DNA of 6,017 bases from Puniceicoccales bacterium (GCA_031282565.1 JAITDL010000080.1:1-6017), one strand, 5' to 3'. Counted from the stretch's first letter, positions 1 to 5,562 are shown. A program made the numbers and translations. The notes: generated from the sequence alone by a model not told the origin.

Positions 1-171
1 CTAGCTGCGCTTCTTAGCCGGACTGAACGCAGCCCGATGGATCATGCGTTAGACGATTGCAGTTGTTCCACTGGAGCAGGCTACACTGCCTGCTACGGCC
101 CGCGCATTCGGAGGCGTTGATCCATGCTACCGCTGCGATGAAATTCATTTGACCGCCGGTGCTGCCGGCTT
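1..171. other. Upstream region with no recognised gene
   Basis: I recognise no gene here. The plus-strand frame beginning at base 1 stays open until a TGA at 118-120, giving 39 codons with four cysteines. It could be the tail of a gene lying to the left, but it matches no C-terminus I know, including EF-Ts (tsf), a common neighbour of pyrH. The other two forward frames stop within the first 20 bases. The region can fold: ATGGATCA (37-44) pairs perfectly with TGATCCAT (118-125), enclosing a hairpin of GCAGGC (76-81) with GCCTGC (88-93). I tried tRNA, tmRNA, RNase P RNA and SRP RNA and none fits. Confidence 0.3.
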
Positions 172-173
172 TT
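155..173 (+). terminator. Small GC hairpin with T4, just before pyrH
   Basis: GCCGG (155-159) and CCGGC (165-169) form a perfect 5-bp stem with a 5-nt loop, followed directly by TTTT (170-173). The form is that of a weak intrinsic terminator or attenuator. However, the stem is short, the T run is only four bases, and it runs into the likely TTG start of pyrH at 172. If it forms in RNA, it would either end a transcript from upstream or limit ribosome access to pyrH. It could also be chance. Confidence 0.25.
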
Positions 174-897
174 GACTCCAGCCGTGGAAAAGGATTTGGC
201 CCGCTGTCGCAGGGTTTTGCTCAAACTGAGCGGGGAAGCATTGGCCGGGAAAAACGGCGAAACCTTCTGCCGCGAAAGCTGTTTGCCGATTTTGCTGCAA
301 ATCGGGGAACTTCTCAAACGTTCCATTTCCGTGGCTGTCGTCATCGGCGGCGGAAATGTTTACCGGGGACGTAATTGCGCATTTTCATCGGAAACAGGCG
401 ACCGCATGGGCATGGTGGCGACGATCATTAACGGCCTTGCACTGAGGGAGTTTTGCGAGCAACTGTCACTGCCCTGCCTCCTCCAGTCCGCATATCCGAT
501 TCCAACAGTCGGACCGATGGATTCACTTCAGGCAAAACGTGCTCTCACCGAAGGAGTTGTGGTGATTTTTTGCGGCGGGACCGGTCTACCACATTTTTCG
601 ACGGACACGGCGGCAGCGCTCCGCGCCATCGACATCGGCGCCGATCTGCTTTTGAAAGCCAGCTCCGTCGATGGAGTCTACGATTCGGATCCAAAAAAAA
701 ATCCAAAAGCTGTTCGCCTGGAACACATTTCCTATGGAGAAGCCATCGCCAATGGACTAACTTTCATGGACACGGAAGCGCTCTGCCTACTTCGTCGCCA
801 TGGACTTCGCACCGTACTATTTTCCATGGATCGCCCGGGAGCCCTAGAAGATGTCATTGACGGCAAAAATGTCGGGACCAGCATCACAGTGGTCTAG
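172..897 (+). CDS. pyrH: UMP kinase (uridylate kinase)
   Basis: This enzyme phosphorylates UMP to UDP with ATP in the cytoplasm, feeding pyrimidine nucleotide synthesis. It belongs to the amino-acid-kinase fold and acts as a hexamer in bacteria. The 241-aa product matches the usual length. Visible motifs are KLSGEAL (residues 18-24, phosphate binding), VIGGGNVYRG (57-66), the DRMGMVATIIN segment (78-88), GGTG (135-138), STDTAAALRA (143-152) and LKASSVDGVYDSDP (161-174), with GT near the end (235-236). The start is uncertain: TTG at 172 gives the standard length, GTG at 184 is the only other in-frame choice, and neither has a clear Shine-Dalgarno sequence. An in-frame stop at 139 limits extension. 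frr begins 2 nt after the stop, a very common pairing. Eight cysteines is high for this family. Confidence 0.96.
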   Translation: MTPAVEKDLARCRRVLLKLSGEALAGKNGETFCRESCLPILLQIGELLKRSISVAVVIGGGNVYRGRNCAFSSETGDRMGMVATIINGLALREFCEQLSLPCLLQSAYPIPTVGPMDSLQAKRALTEGVVVIFCGGTGLPHFSTDTAAALRAIDIGADLLLKASSVDGVYDSDPKKNPKAVRLEHISYGEAIANGLTFMDTEALCLLRRHGLRTVLFSMDRPGALEDVIDGKNVGTSITVV

Positions 898-899
898 CC

Positions 900-1460
900 A
901 TGAACTATAAACAACTTTTGGAAGAACTTGACGATGGGCTCAAAAAGGCTGAACGGCACGTTGATGCTGAGTTTGCCACCGTGCATTCCGGCAAGGCATC
1001 GAGCTCCATGGTCGACTCAGTTTTCGTAGATGCCTACGGCACAAAAAGTAGGATCCGCGACATTGGGGCCATCACGACTCCGGATGCAAGAACAATTTCC
1101 ATCCAGCCATGGGACAAGGGTTTGAGCCGCGCGATAGAGAAGGCCATACTGCTGGCAAACATCGGACTAACGCCGGTCGTTGACGCCGACAGGGTGCGAT
1201 GCCTAGTTCCGGAAATGAGCCGCGAAAGGCGACTTGAATTGGTTAAGCGAGCGCACACCATGGCGGAATCGGGTAGAGTTCAGGCTCGCACGGCACGGCG
1301 CGAGCTAATGGACCGCGTAAAGGCGCTGCAAAAGGCTGGTGCGCTGCCAGAAGATGACGCAAAGCGCTGCGAGAAAGACATACAGAAGCGCACAGACGAC
1401 GCCATAGGAGCCATAAACGCCGCACTCGCAAAAAAAGAGAAGGAACTAATGACCGTCTGA
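900..1460 (+). CDS. frr: Ribosome recycling factor
   Basis: RRF splits the post-termination ribosome together with EF-G so that the subunits can be reused. The 186-aa length is typical of the family. The sequence aligns along its whole length with known RRFs. Residues 30-34 (SGKAS) correspond to the T-G-R-A-S motif with Arg replaced by Lys. AYGT lies at 45-48, the IQPWDK region at 68-73, AIEKAILLANIGL at 78-90, and the second long helix includes QARTARRELMDRVKAL (128-143), with Arg-Arg at 133-134. The C-terminus is the usual Lys/Glu-rich helix. The ATG at 900 follows the pyrH stop by two bases, so translation is probably coupled; no strong ribosome binding site is visible. Confidence 0.97.
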   Translation: MNYKQLLEELDDGLKKAERHVDAEFATVHSGKASSSMVDSVFVDAYGTKSRIRDIGAITTPDARTISIQPWDKGLSRAIEKAILLANIGLTPVVDADRVRCLVPEMSRERRLELVKRAHTMAESGRVQARTARRELMDRVKALQKAGALPEDDAKRCEKDIQKRTDDAIGAINAALAKKEKELMTV

Positions 1461-1502
1461 TTTTCTTGCTTTTTCGGTAATTTTCTCAATTTGTTTCCCC
1501 CA

Positions 1503-2459
1503 ATGGGAAAATGGAAAAAGTTGCTGGCCAGCCTCCCGTGTCTGGCGTTTTCTCTTTCGGCTGCATTTGCCGCCACACCAGGAGAATACGTTGATCTCGG
1601 AAAGCTGGCAGTGCGCTGTGGAACCTGCGCGACCTATTGCGATGGCGGAAATTGCGGAACAATACTCGCAAAGGGACTTGAAATCAAATGCCACATCAAC
1701 AGCGCGTGCTACTGCGTCAATGGAACAAATGTCTACGGCCAGTGTCCAGTGGCCGGCCAGCCGGGCCGACTTTGCGTCGCCAAATCCGATTGGGACAGAG
1801 TCATAGTTCCACTCGTTTCGCCGCGGCAGCCGCAGCAACTACGACGCATATGCCTTGATCCTGGCCACGGAGGGAAGGATTGCGGAGCCAGGCGTCCACG
1901 AATCGGCCTGGAAGAAAAAAATCTAACCATGGATGTGGCCAAACGCCTGCAGAAATTACTCCAAAAGCGCGGTTTTGAGGTCGTTCTAACGCGCAGCGGA
2001 GATACGTTCGTGCCACTCGAAGCGCGCGCGGCGGTGGCAAATCGTTCGAAATGCGATCTGTTCATTTGCATACATTTCAATGCAGCTGATTCGCCAAAGG
2101 CAGAAGGCATCGAAACTTACATCATACCGCTCCAGGGCGCCGCATCGACGGCCAGACTGCAAAATCCAACGGCAGGCGATAAAAAATTCTACGCCAACAA
2201 CCGCTACGACGAAAAAAATTTATGCCTCGCCTTCTGCCTGCAGCGGGAATTGAGCTCCATGAAACCTGCCAACGACCGCGGCGTTAAGCGGGGTAGATTT
2301 AAGGTCCTCGAAGACGTCAACTGTCCAGCTGTCCTCGTCGAATGCGGCTTCATCACCGGATCCCAGGAGGGCCATCGCATTGGAACTGGAGAACATCGCC
2401 AGGCCATCGCCGCGGCGCTCTGCGAAGGGATTTGCGCCTATGGCACAGGCAGCAAATAA
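1503..2459 (+). CDS. Exported N-acetylmuramoyl-L-alanine amidase (Amidase_3), Cys-rich
   Basis: This zinc amidase cuts the bond between N-acetylmuramic acid and L-alanine in peptidoglycan, acting outside the cytoplasmic membrane. A signal peptide is clear: GKWKK, a hydrophobic stretch to residue 22, and likely cleavage after AFA (21-23). The ATG at 1503 starts exactly at this peptide; a TTG at 1491 would add only four residues. The catalytic domain runs from about 115 to 315, with zinc ligands His122 (DPGHGG), Glu138 (LEEKN) and His191 (IHFNA), and catalytic Glu280 (VECGF). Residues 29-105 form a separate N-terminal domain ending VPLVSP, perhaps a degenerate copper-amine-oxidase-N-like fold; that is a guess. 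It holds nine cysteines and the whole protein 20 in 318. No AMIN domain of the AmiC type is visible. The gene sits between frr and tgt, and its upstream ribosome binding site is poor. Confidence 0.92.
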   Translation: MGKWKKLLASLPCLAFSLSAAFAATPGEYVDLGKLAVRCGTCATYCDGGNCGTILAKGLEIKCHINSACYCVNGTNVYGQCPVAGQPGRLCVAKSDWDRVIVPLVSPRQPQQLRRICLDPGHGGKDCGARRPRIGLEEKNLTMDVAKRLQKLLQKRGFEVVLTRSGDTFVPLEARAAVANRSKCDLFICIHFNAADSPKAEGIETYIIPLQGAASTARLQNPTAGDKKFYANNRYDEKNLCLAFCLQRELSSMKPANDRGVKRGRFKVLEDVNCPAVLVECGFITGSQEGHRIGTGEHRQAIAAALCEGICAYGTGSK

Positions 2460-2460
2460 C

Positions 2461-3645
2461 ATGCAAAAGAACGAAAAATTTTCCTTTGAAATCATTTGCC
2501 GAACGCCTTGCGGAGCTCGCCGCGGTCGCATTGTGACACCTCACGGCACCGTTGAGACACCGGCATTCATATTTTGCGGCACAAAAGGCGCAGTCAAGGG
2601 CGCTAGCGCCGAACAGTTACGCGCCTGCGGAACGCAAATTGCCCTGGCAAACACCTACCACCTGCACCTCCAGCCAGGCGAAGACACAGTCGCGGCGCTG
2701 GGAGGCCTCCATGCAATGATGGGCTGGTCGGGCCCACTTCTAACCGATTCCGGTGGCTTCCAAATATTTAGCCTTGGCCACGGCGGCGTTGCCCAGGAAA
2801 TAAAATCGCGGCGCGCCATCGGCGCGCCGCGAACACTCATGGCCATCGACGAAGACGGAGCGCTTTTCCGCTCCTATGTGGACGGTTCCCTGCGAAAATT
2901 AACGCCGGAAAATTCCATCGCCATCCAAAGGAGTCTTGGAGCAGACATAGTTCTTCCACTCGACGAATGCACTCCATACCATGTGGATAAAAAATACACC
3001 GCCGCCTCCATGGCCCGCAGCCACCGCTGGGAATTGCGCTCACTGGCGGAGTTTAAAAAGTTTAACTGCGGTGCACAAGCGATCTACGGCATCATCCAGG
3101 GCGGTGTCTACGGCGATCTGCGGAAGGAAAGCTGCGAATTCGTTGGCGAAGAAGATTTTTTCGGCCAGGCCATCGGCGGCAGCTTGGGCGGCAGCGGCAA
3201 AGAAATGGAAGATGTTGTGGCGCTGGTGTGTGCATTCAAACACAGAACGAAACCGACCCATCTCCTCGGCATAGGGTCCGTTGACTATATCTTTCACGGC
3301 GTGCGCAATGGCATCGACAGCTTCGACTGCGTCCACCCGACGCGACTTGGCCGCCACGGCGGCGCCCTTATGGCAAACTCCATTTCGGATGGGAAAGGTC
3401 ACATCAACCTGCGCAACAGCCGCTTCGCAAGAGATCGATCACCCATTGACGATTCCTGCGACTGCCACACATGCAAAACAACATCGCGCGGCTATTTGCA
3501 CCATCTGCTGAAGGCGAAGGAAACCCTAGCTGGCCAGCTCCTAACAATCCACAACATAACTTTCATGAATAGACTGATGGAGCGCATCCGCCATGCCATC
3601 GAAAGTAACACACTGCCGACGGTCGAATCATATTACATTGGATGA
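2461..3645 (+). CDS. tgt: tRNA-guanine transglycosylase, Chlamydia-like form
   Basis: Tgt replaces guanine 34 in the anticodon of Asp, Asn, His and Tyr tRNAs with preQ1 or queuine. The 394-aa protein keeps all key residues: TDSGGFQ with catalytic Asp96, substrate-binding Asp168 and Cys170 (LDECTPY), Gln213 (IIQGG), Gly239-Gly240, nucleophile Asp289 (FDCVHPTR), and zinc ligands Cys333, Cys335, Cys338 and His364. Two features depart from E. coli-type enzymes. Asp96 to Asp168 spans 72 residues instead of 54, and the GGLAVGE loop is replaced by GGSLGGS (239-245), placing Gly where Val233 of the Zymomonas enzyme lies. ATG 2461 follows the amidase stop by one base; an in-frame ATG at 2440, overlapping the amidase end behind GAAGGGA, is an alternative. 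The gene ends in tandem stops, TGA TAG. Confidence 0.95.
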   Translation: MQKNEKFSFEIICRTPCGARRGRIVTPHGTVETPAFIFCGTKGAVKGASAEQLRACGTQIALANTYHLHLQPGEDTVAALGGLHAMMGWSGPLLTDSGGFQIFSLGHGGVAQEIKSRRAIGAPRTLMAIDEDGALFRSYVDGSLRKLTPENSIAIQRSLGADIVLPLDECTPYHVDKKYTAASMARSHRWELRSLAEFKKFNCGAQAIYGIIQGGVYGDLRKESCEFVGEEDFFGQAIGGSLGGSGKEMEDVVALVCAFKHRTKPTHLLGIGSVDYIFHGVRNGIDSFDCVHPTRLGRHGGALMANSISDGKGHINLRNSRFARDRSPIDDSCDCHTCKTTSRGYLHHLLKAKETLAGQLLTIHNITFMNRLMERIRHAIESNTLPTVESYYIG

Positions 3646-3701
3646 TAGTTACATCGCAAACGCGCCTGGTTGGATGTGCGGAAAAACATCATAGTGAGTG
3701 G

Positions 3702-3719
3702 CTTGTAAACAATTACAAG
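3702..3719. promoter_or_regulatory. Perfect inverted repeat, possible operator
   Basis: CTTGTAA (3702-3708) is repeated as its exact reverse complement TTACAAG (3713-3719) around the 4-nt centre ACAA. It sits in the only sizeable gap after tgt, 63 nt before the first unrecognised gene. The symmetry and AT-rich arms suit a dimeric DNA-binding protein. It overlaps a possible -35 element (TTGTAA, 3704-3709). A T5 run at 3728-3732 lies 8 nt beyond the right arm, too far for an ordinary intrinsic terminator, though a weak terminator for the tgt operon is not excluded. Confidence 0.35.
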
Positions 3720-3731
3720 GAAAATTATTTT
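3704..3731 (+). promoter_or_regulatory. Possible promoter for the unrecognised gene group
   Basis: TTGTAA (3704-3709) and TATTTT (3726-3731) are 16 nt apart and each matches four of six bases of the sigma-70 consensus. Transcription from here would start near 3738 and leave a leader of about 45 nt before the ATG at 3782. The match is modest in an AT-rich patch, so it could be chance. Its support is its placement: the first long gap after a tightly packed operon and ahead of a gene with a strong ribosome binding site. Confidence 0.25.
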
Positions 3732-3770
3732 TCTTGCGTCGGATCTCCGCCGCGCTGAGTGTGACAGGCC

Positions 3771-3776
3771 GGAGGA
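3771..3776 (+). promoter_or_regulatory. Strong Shine-Dalgarno that fixes the start of gene A
   Basis: GGAGGA lies with its GGAGG core ending 6 nt before ATG 3782. It is the clearest ribosome binding site in the window and shows that gene A starts here rather than at an in-frame upstream TTG at 3698, whose 28 extra codons would run across the inverted repeat region. Confidence 0.75.
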
Positions 3777-3781
3777 AGGTC

Positions 3782-4360
3782 ATGGATGTTTCTACGATGC
3801 TTGCTAAGGTGTCTGATCCGATGATAGCTTTTCGGCTGACTAGGTTGAACGAAGATGCAGCTGCGGCAACGACAGGCATAAAAGCATGTCCGACTGATGT
3901 CGCCATGGTAAAGCTGTATCTTGCGGAGTTGGGAGGCATTAGACGGGAAATCGCCGCGTTGTCGATGGTTTCGGCGTACAGTCTCAACGACTACAAAACA
4001 GGCCCTGCTGTGGCAACCGCTTTAGACGCATACTACTGCGGCGCGACTGCCGATCCGGCGCTGTGGGCAATTGCTGTCCGCGCAATCGGCGCTCTCGTCG
4101 ATGAGGCAACTGACCTAGCGGTTGAGCACGTTAAGCAGGAGAAGGAGGCTACTGTGCAGGCTGCACAAAAAACACTGCAGGAAACAAGGCGTACATCGCA
4201 GATGGAACGGCAGGCGGAGCTGGAAGCAGCTGAGTCGATGGCTCGGACTGCAAAAATGCAAAGGGAAGCTGCCGAAGCTGATGTTCGCCGAAAGCAAATG
4301 ATATTTGAGAAAAGAAACTTTTTTTGGCGCGCGACGCACAATCTCAGTGACGTTGCCTAG
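3782..4360 (+). CDS. Unrecognised 192-aa helical/coiled-coil protein (gene A)
   Basis: I do not recognise this protein. It has no signal peptide and no clear membrane segment, so it is probably cytoplasmic or exported by a leaderless route. Residues 1-110 look like a compact helical domain rich in Ala and Leu. Residues 110-178 are almost unbroken charged helix (Lys, Glu, Gln, Arg, Ala) and likely form a coiled coil. The tail from 177 (KRNFFWRATHN) is basic and aromatic. It has only two cysteines, unlike the housekeeping neighbours. Residues 37-66 (beginning PTDVAMVKLYLAEL) faintly recall the helical hairpin of type III secretion needle or rod proteins, but the protein is much longer and I do not call it one. 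A run of seven T (4319-4325) lies near the end. Gene B follows after 45 nt and has a similar layout. Confidence 0.8.
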   Translation: MDVSTMLAKVSDPMIAFRLTRLNEDAAAATTGIKACPTDVAMVKLYLAELGGIRREIAALSMVSAYSLNDYKTGPAVATALDAYYCGATADPALWAIAVRAIGALVDEATDLAVEHVKQEKEATVQAAQKTLQETRRTSQMERQAELEAAESMARTAKMQREAAEADVRRKQMIFEKRNFFWRATHNLSDVA

Positions 4361-4405
4361 CAAATGTGTGAAACAGTTACATGTTAAAGTGGAGTGAATT
4401 AGATC

Positions 4406-4957
4406 ATGGATACAACAACATTGCTTGCCAGGCGCAGCGGTCCAGGACCACAAGGTGGCAGCAGAGTTCCGCCGCCAGGCGGCGGAGACGACATAGGCGA
4501 AGTGGCGTCTGTCATCGAACTGCAACTTCTGAGACTGGAGCATCCGTGGCTGGAAATGGAAATCGTCGAAGAAGTACACAGGTTGCACGACCTTGGCATG
4601 GCGTTTAGGGAGATTATCCCGTTCATAGAGAGAGGAATTGAGCGATTCGATGCTCCGGCAAGGGCCGCCTGGGAAGAGATGAAGCGGAAGAGGGAAGAAA
4701 TGATGCGCGATCCCGAACTGCGGAAGACACTTGCCCCACAGAGCAAAATGGAGGCTGAGCTCATTGCCATGATGGATAAAACGGATGCCATGGACGTCGA
4801 ATTCGAAAGTGGATGTGCCGAACAAGAAGCCAGAATAGCTGCGCTCAAAGCCGATGCGGCAGCGTCGGAGGCCAGGACGAAGGCCATGGTGGACGCCGTT
4901 GAAAAAAAAAGACCGCGCCTGTTCGGTTGGTTAATGGGCTCAAGAGGTTCTTCGTAA
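4406..4957 (+). CDS. Unrecognised 183-aa helical protein with A9 run near its end (gene B)
   Basis: I do not recognise this protein. Residues 1-30 are disordered and rich in Gly, Pro and Arg (for example VPPPGGGDD, 21-29). From 30 to 105 there are helices with hydrophobic heptads and several Glu/Arg pairs, and from 113 to 166 a second charged helical stretch likely to form a coiled coil. The tail is basic with aromatic residues (KKRPRLFGWLMG, 167-178). It has one cysteine and no signal peptide. GGAG at 4391-4394 lies 11 nt before the ATG, a usable if slightly distant binding site. The order helical body, coiled coil, basic aromatic tail is like gene A, but there is no clear residue identity between them. 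Codons 166-169 sit on a nine-A run, where a shift to the -1 frame would give a 234-aa product instead. Confidence 0.75.
   Translation: MDTTTLLARRSGPGPQGGSRVPPPGGGDDIGEVASVIELQLLRLEHPWLEMEIVEEVHRLHDLGMAFREIIPFIERGIERFDAPARAAWEEMKRKREEMMRDPELRKTLAPQSKMEAELIAMMDKTDAMDVEFESGCAEQEARIAALKADAAASEARTKAMVDAVEKKRPRLFGWLMGSRGSS
4902..4910 (+). other. A9 run, candidate frameshift or transcription slippage site
   Basis: Nine A follow G4901, read in gene B as GAA AAA AAA AGA. This contains the slippery heptamer A AAA AAA (4903-4909). The -1 frame has a TGA at 4900-4902 and opens exactly at 4903, then runs to the TGA at 5107-5109. GGTGG (4888-4892) is a possible upstream stimulator of the dnaX type. A small stem of GACCG (4911-4915) with CGGTT (4924-4928) follows at once, closer than usual for ribosomal frameshifting but acceptable for polymerase slippage. 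A9 runs are known slippage sites in Shigella type III secretion genes. An indel error in the read would produce the same picture, and another A9 run lies harmlessly inside pyrH (693-701). Confidence 0.4.
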
Positions 4958-5109
4958 GGATCGGTGAGGGACTGGCTTCCATCGCGAGAGCCATCAGATC
5001 TTTTTTCCGGTGGATCGGATGGAAGCTTGGCCTCTGTGAGCGTGAACCTGCAAAAGATGCTGATGCAAAGAAGCAACCCGTGGATGATGAAGATGGAAAG
5101 GGGTCTTGA
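4927..5109 (+). CDS. Cationic amphipathic-helix reading frame: frameshifted tail of B, or small peptide
   Basis: This frame overlaps the end of gene B by 31 nt and encodes 60 residues if started at TTG 4927. Residues 4-36 (from GLKRFFVRIGEG to GWKLGL) alternate Lys/Arg with Phe, Ile, Leu and Trp in a way that makes a strongly amphipathic basic helix suited to lying on a membrane. Residues 38-60 are acidic and polar (for example VDDEDGKGS). The frame has no ATG, and the only GTG lies near its end. TTG 4927 has no ribosome binding site. It is therefore better explained as the C-terminus reached from gene B through the A9 run, which would give 234 aa in all. It could instead be a separate small membrane-active peptide or the result of a sequencing indel. 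The frame looks more protein-like than the alternative frame over 4964-5080. Confidence 0.45.
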   Translation: MVNGLKRFFVRIGEGLASIARAIRSFFRWIGWKLGLCEREPAKDADAKKQPVDDEDGKGS

Positions 5110-5479
5110 ACAGGCGGTTTGTATTTTGCGTGGGACGGCAGATGATTCGACGATTTCCTGTCTGGCAGAGGCGTTTGTAGCCTGCGACGACGGAGCAGTC
5201 AAAGCGGAATTGGCCGGTGAGTTGTGCACAACGGTTGCAACGCGCTGGTGCGACGCACTTGCGGCCATTGCGAATGGCTGCAAATCGCCAATATGGAACG
5301 CTTTGGCAGCGATCGTTCTCTGCCTCTGCAGCGCCGGCAGCGAAATGGAATACGAAACTTTTTCCGATGCCGCCAGTAAATTGATCGCAACTGCCATGGA
5401 CGACACGGCATCCGACCCGACGGCGGAAAAATTTATCTTCTTCGCGCTGTTGGCGAAAATTATTCAAATTAGATTCTGA
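5084..5479 (+). CDS. Unrecognised Cys-rich helical protein, about 131 aa
   Basis: I do not recognise this protein. The frame is open from 4958, with a GTG start possible at 4964. However, the first 31 codons from there look like a shadow of the overlapping amphipathic-helix frame, so I prefer one of the clustered ATGs at 5084, 5087 or 5093 (ATG 5057 is also possible). A start at 5084 overlaps the previous stop by 26 nt, consistent with translational coupling; the only upstream purine stretch is a weak AAAGAAG at 5068-5074. The protein is mostly helical and alanine-rich, with eight cysteines spread through the middle (as in LCTTVATRWC) and a short hydrophobic stretch NALAAIVLCLCSAG. That stretch is too short and weak to call a membrane helix. 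No signal peptide is visible. Its high cysteine content resembles the housekeeping genes rather than genes A and B. Confidence 0.6.
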   Translation: MMKMERGLEQAVCILRGTADDSTISCLAEAFVACDDGAVKAELAGELCTTVATRWCDALAAIANGCKSPIWNALAAIVLCLCSAGSEMEYETFSDAASKLIATAMDDTASDPTAEKFIFFALLAKIIQIRF

Positions 5480-5562
5480 ACAATTCGCCGCTGTGGCGTG
5501 CAAACACGTCGGTTGTACAGGCTGAGCTTGCGTTTTCGAAATTTTCACCGAACATTGCCGCG
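5480..5562 (+). other. Gap before coaE, nothing identified
   Basis: These 83 nt hold no clear promoter, ribosome binding site or terminator. The coaE frame stays open through the gap back to a TAG at 5470-5472 but has no ATG, GTG or TTG before GTG 5563. A 4-bp stem of CGTG (5497-5500) with CACG (5505-5508) is too small to count. Confidence 0.5.

Noticed and set aside
693..701. A9 run inside pyrH as a frameshift site
   Set aside because: Both alternatives would destroy a complete, well-conserved UMP kinase, and the zero frame carries all the downstream motifs. It shows that A9 runs alone are not proof of slippage.
2380..2460. TTG 2380 as the tgt start
   Set aside because: It would add 27 residues inside the amidase coding region with no family support; ATG 2461 or 2440 gives the usual N-terminal length.
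3661..3680. CGCGC / GTGCG stem after tgt as a terminator
   Set aside because: The loop is 10 nt, one pair is G-U and no T run follows, so it is not a credible intrinsic terminator.
4319..4325. T7 run near the end of gene A as a second slippage site
   Set aside because: A one-base shift gives only a short, unremarkable extension to about 4396 or an early stop; nothing protein-like is gained.
4115..4825. Minus-strand open frame of 236 codons opposite A and B
   Set aside because: Its sequence is rich in Phe, His, Cys and Ser with no coherent domain and crosses two plus-strand genes and the gap between them; best read as a shadow frame.
4958..5083. Reading B and the downstream Cys-rich protein as one gene broken by the TAA at 4955-4957
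   Set aside because: They share a frame, but the translation across 4958-5056 (for example SREPSDLFSGGSDGS) is not like either protein, while the overlapping frame is protein-like.
4399..5406. Minus-strand open frame of 335 codons opposite B and the following genes
   Set aside because: The translation is low-complexity, rich in Ser and Ala, with no domain pattern; it mirrors the codon use of the plus-strand genes, which have protein-like helices and, for B, a usable ribosome binding site.
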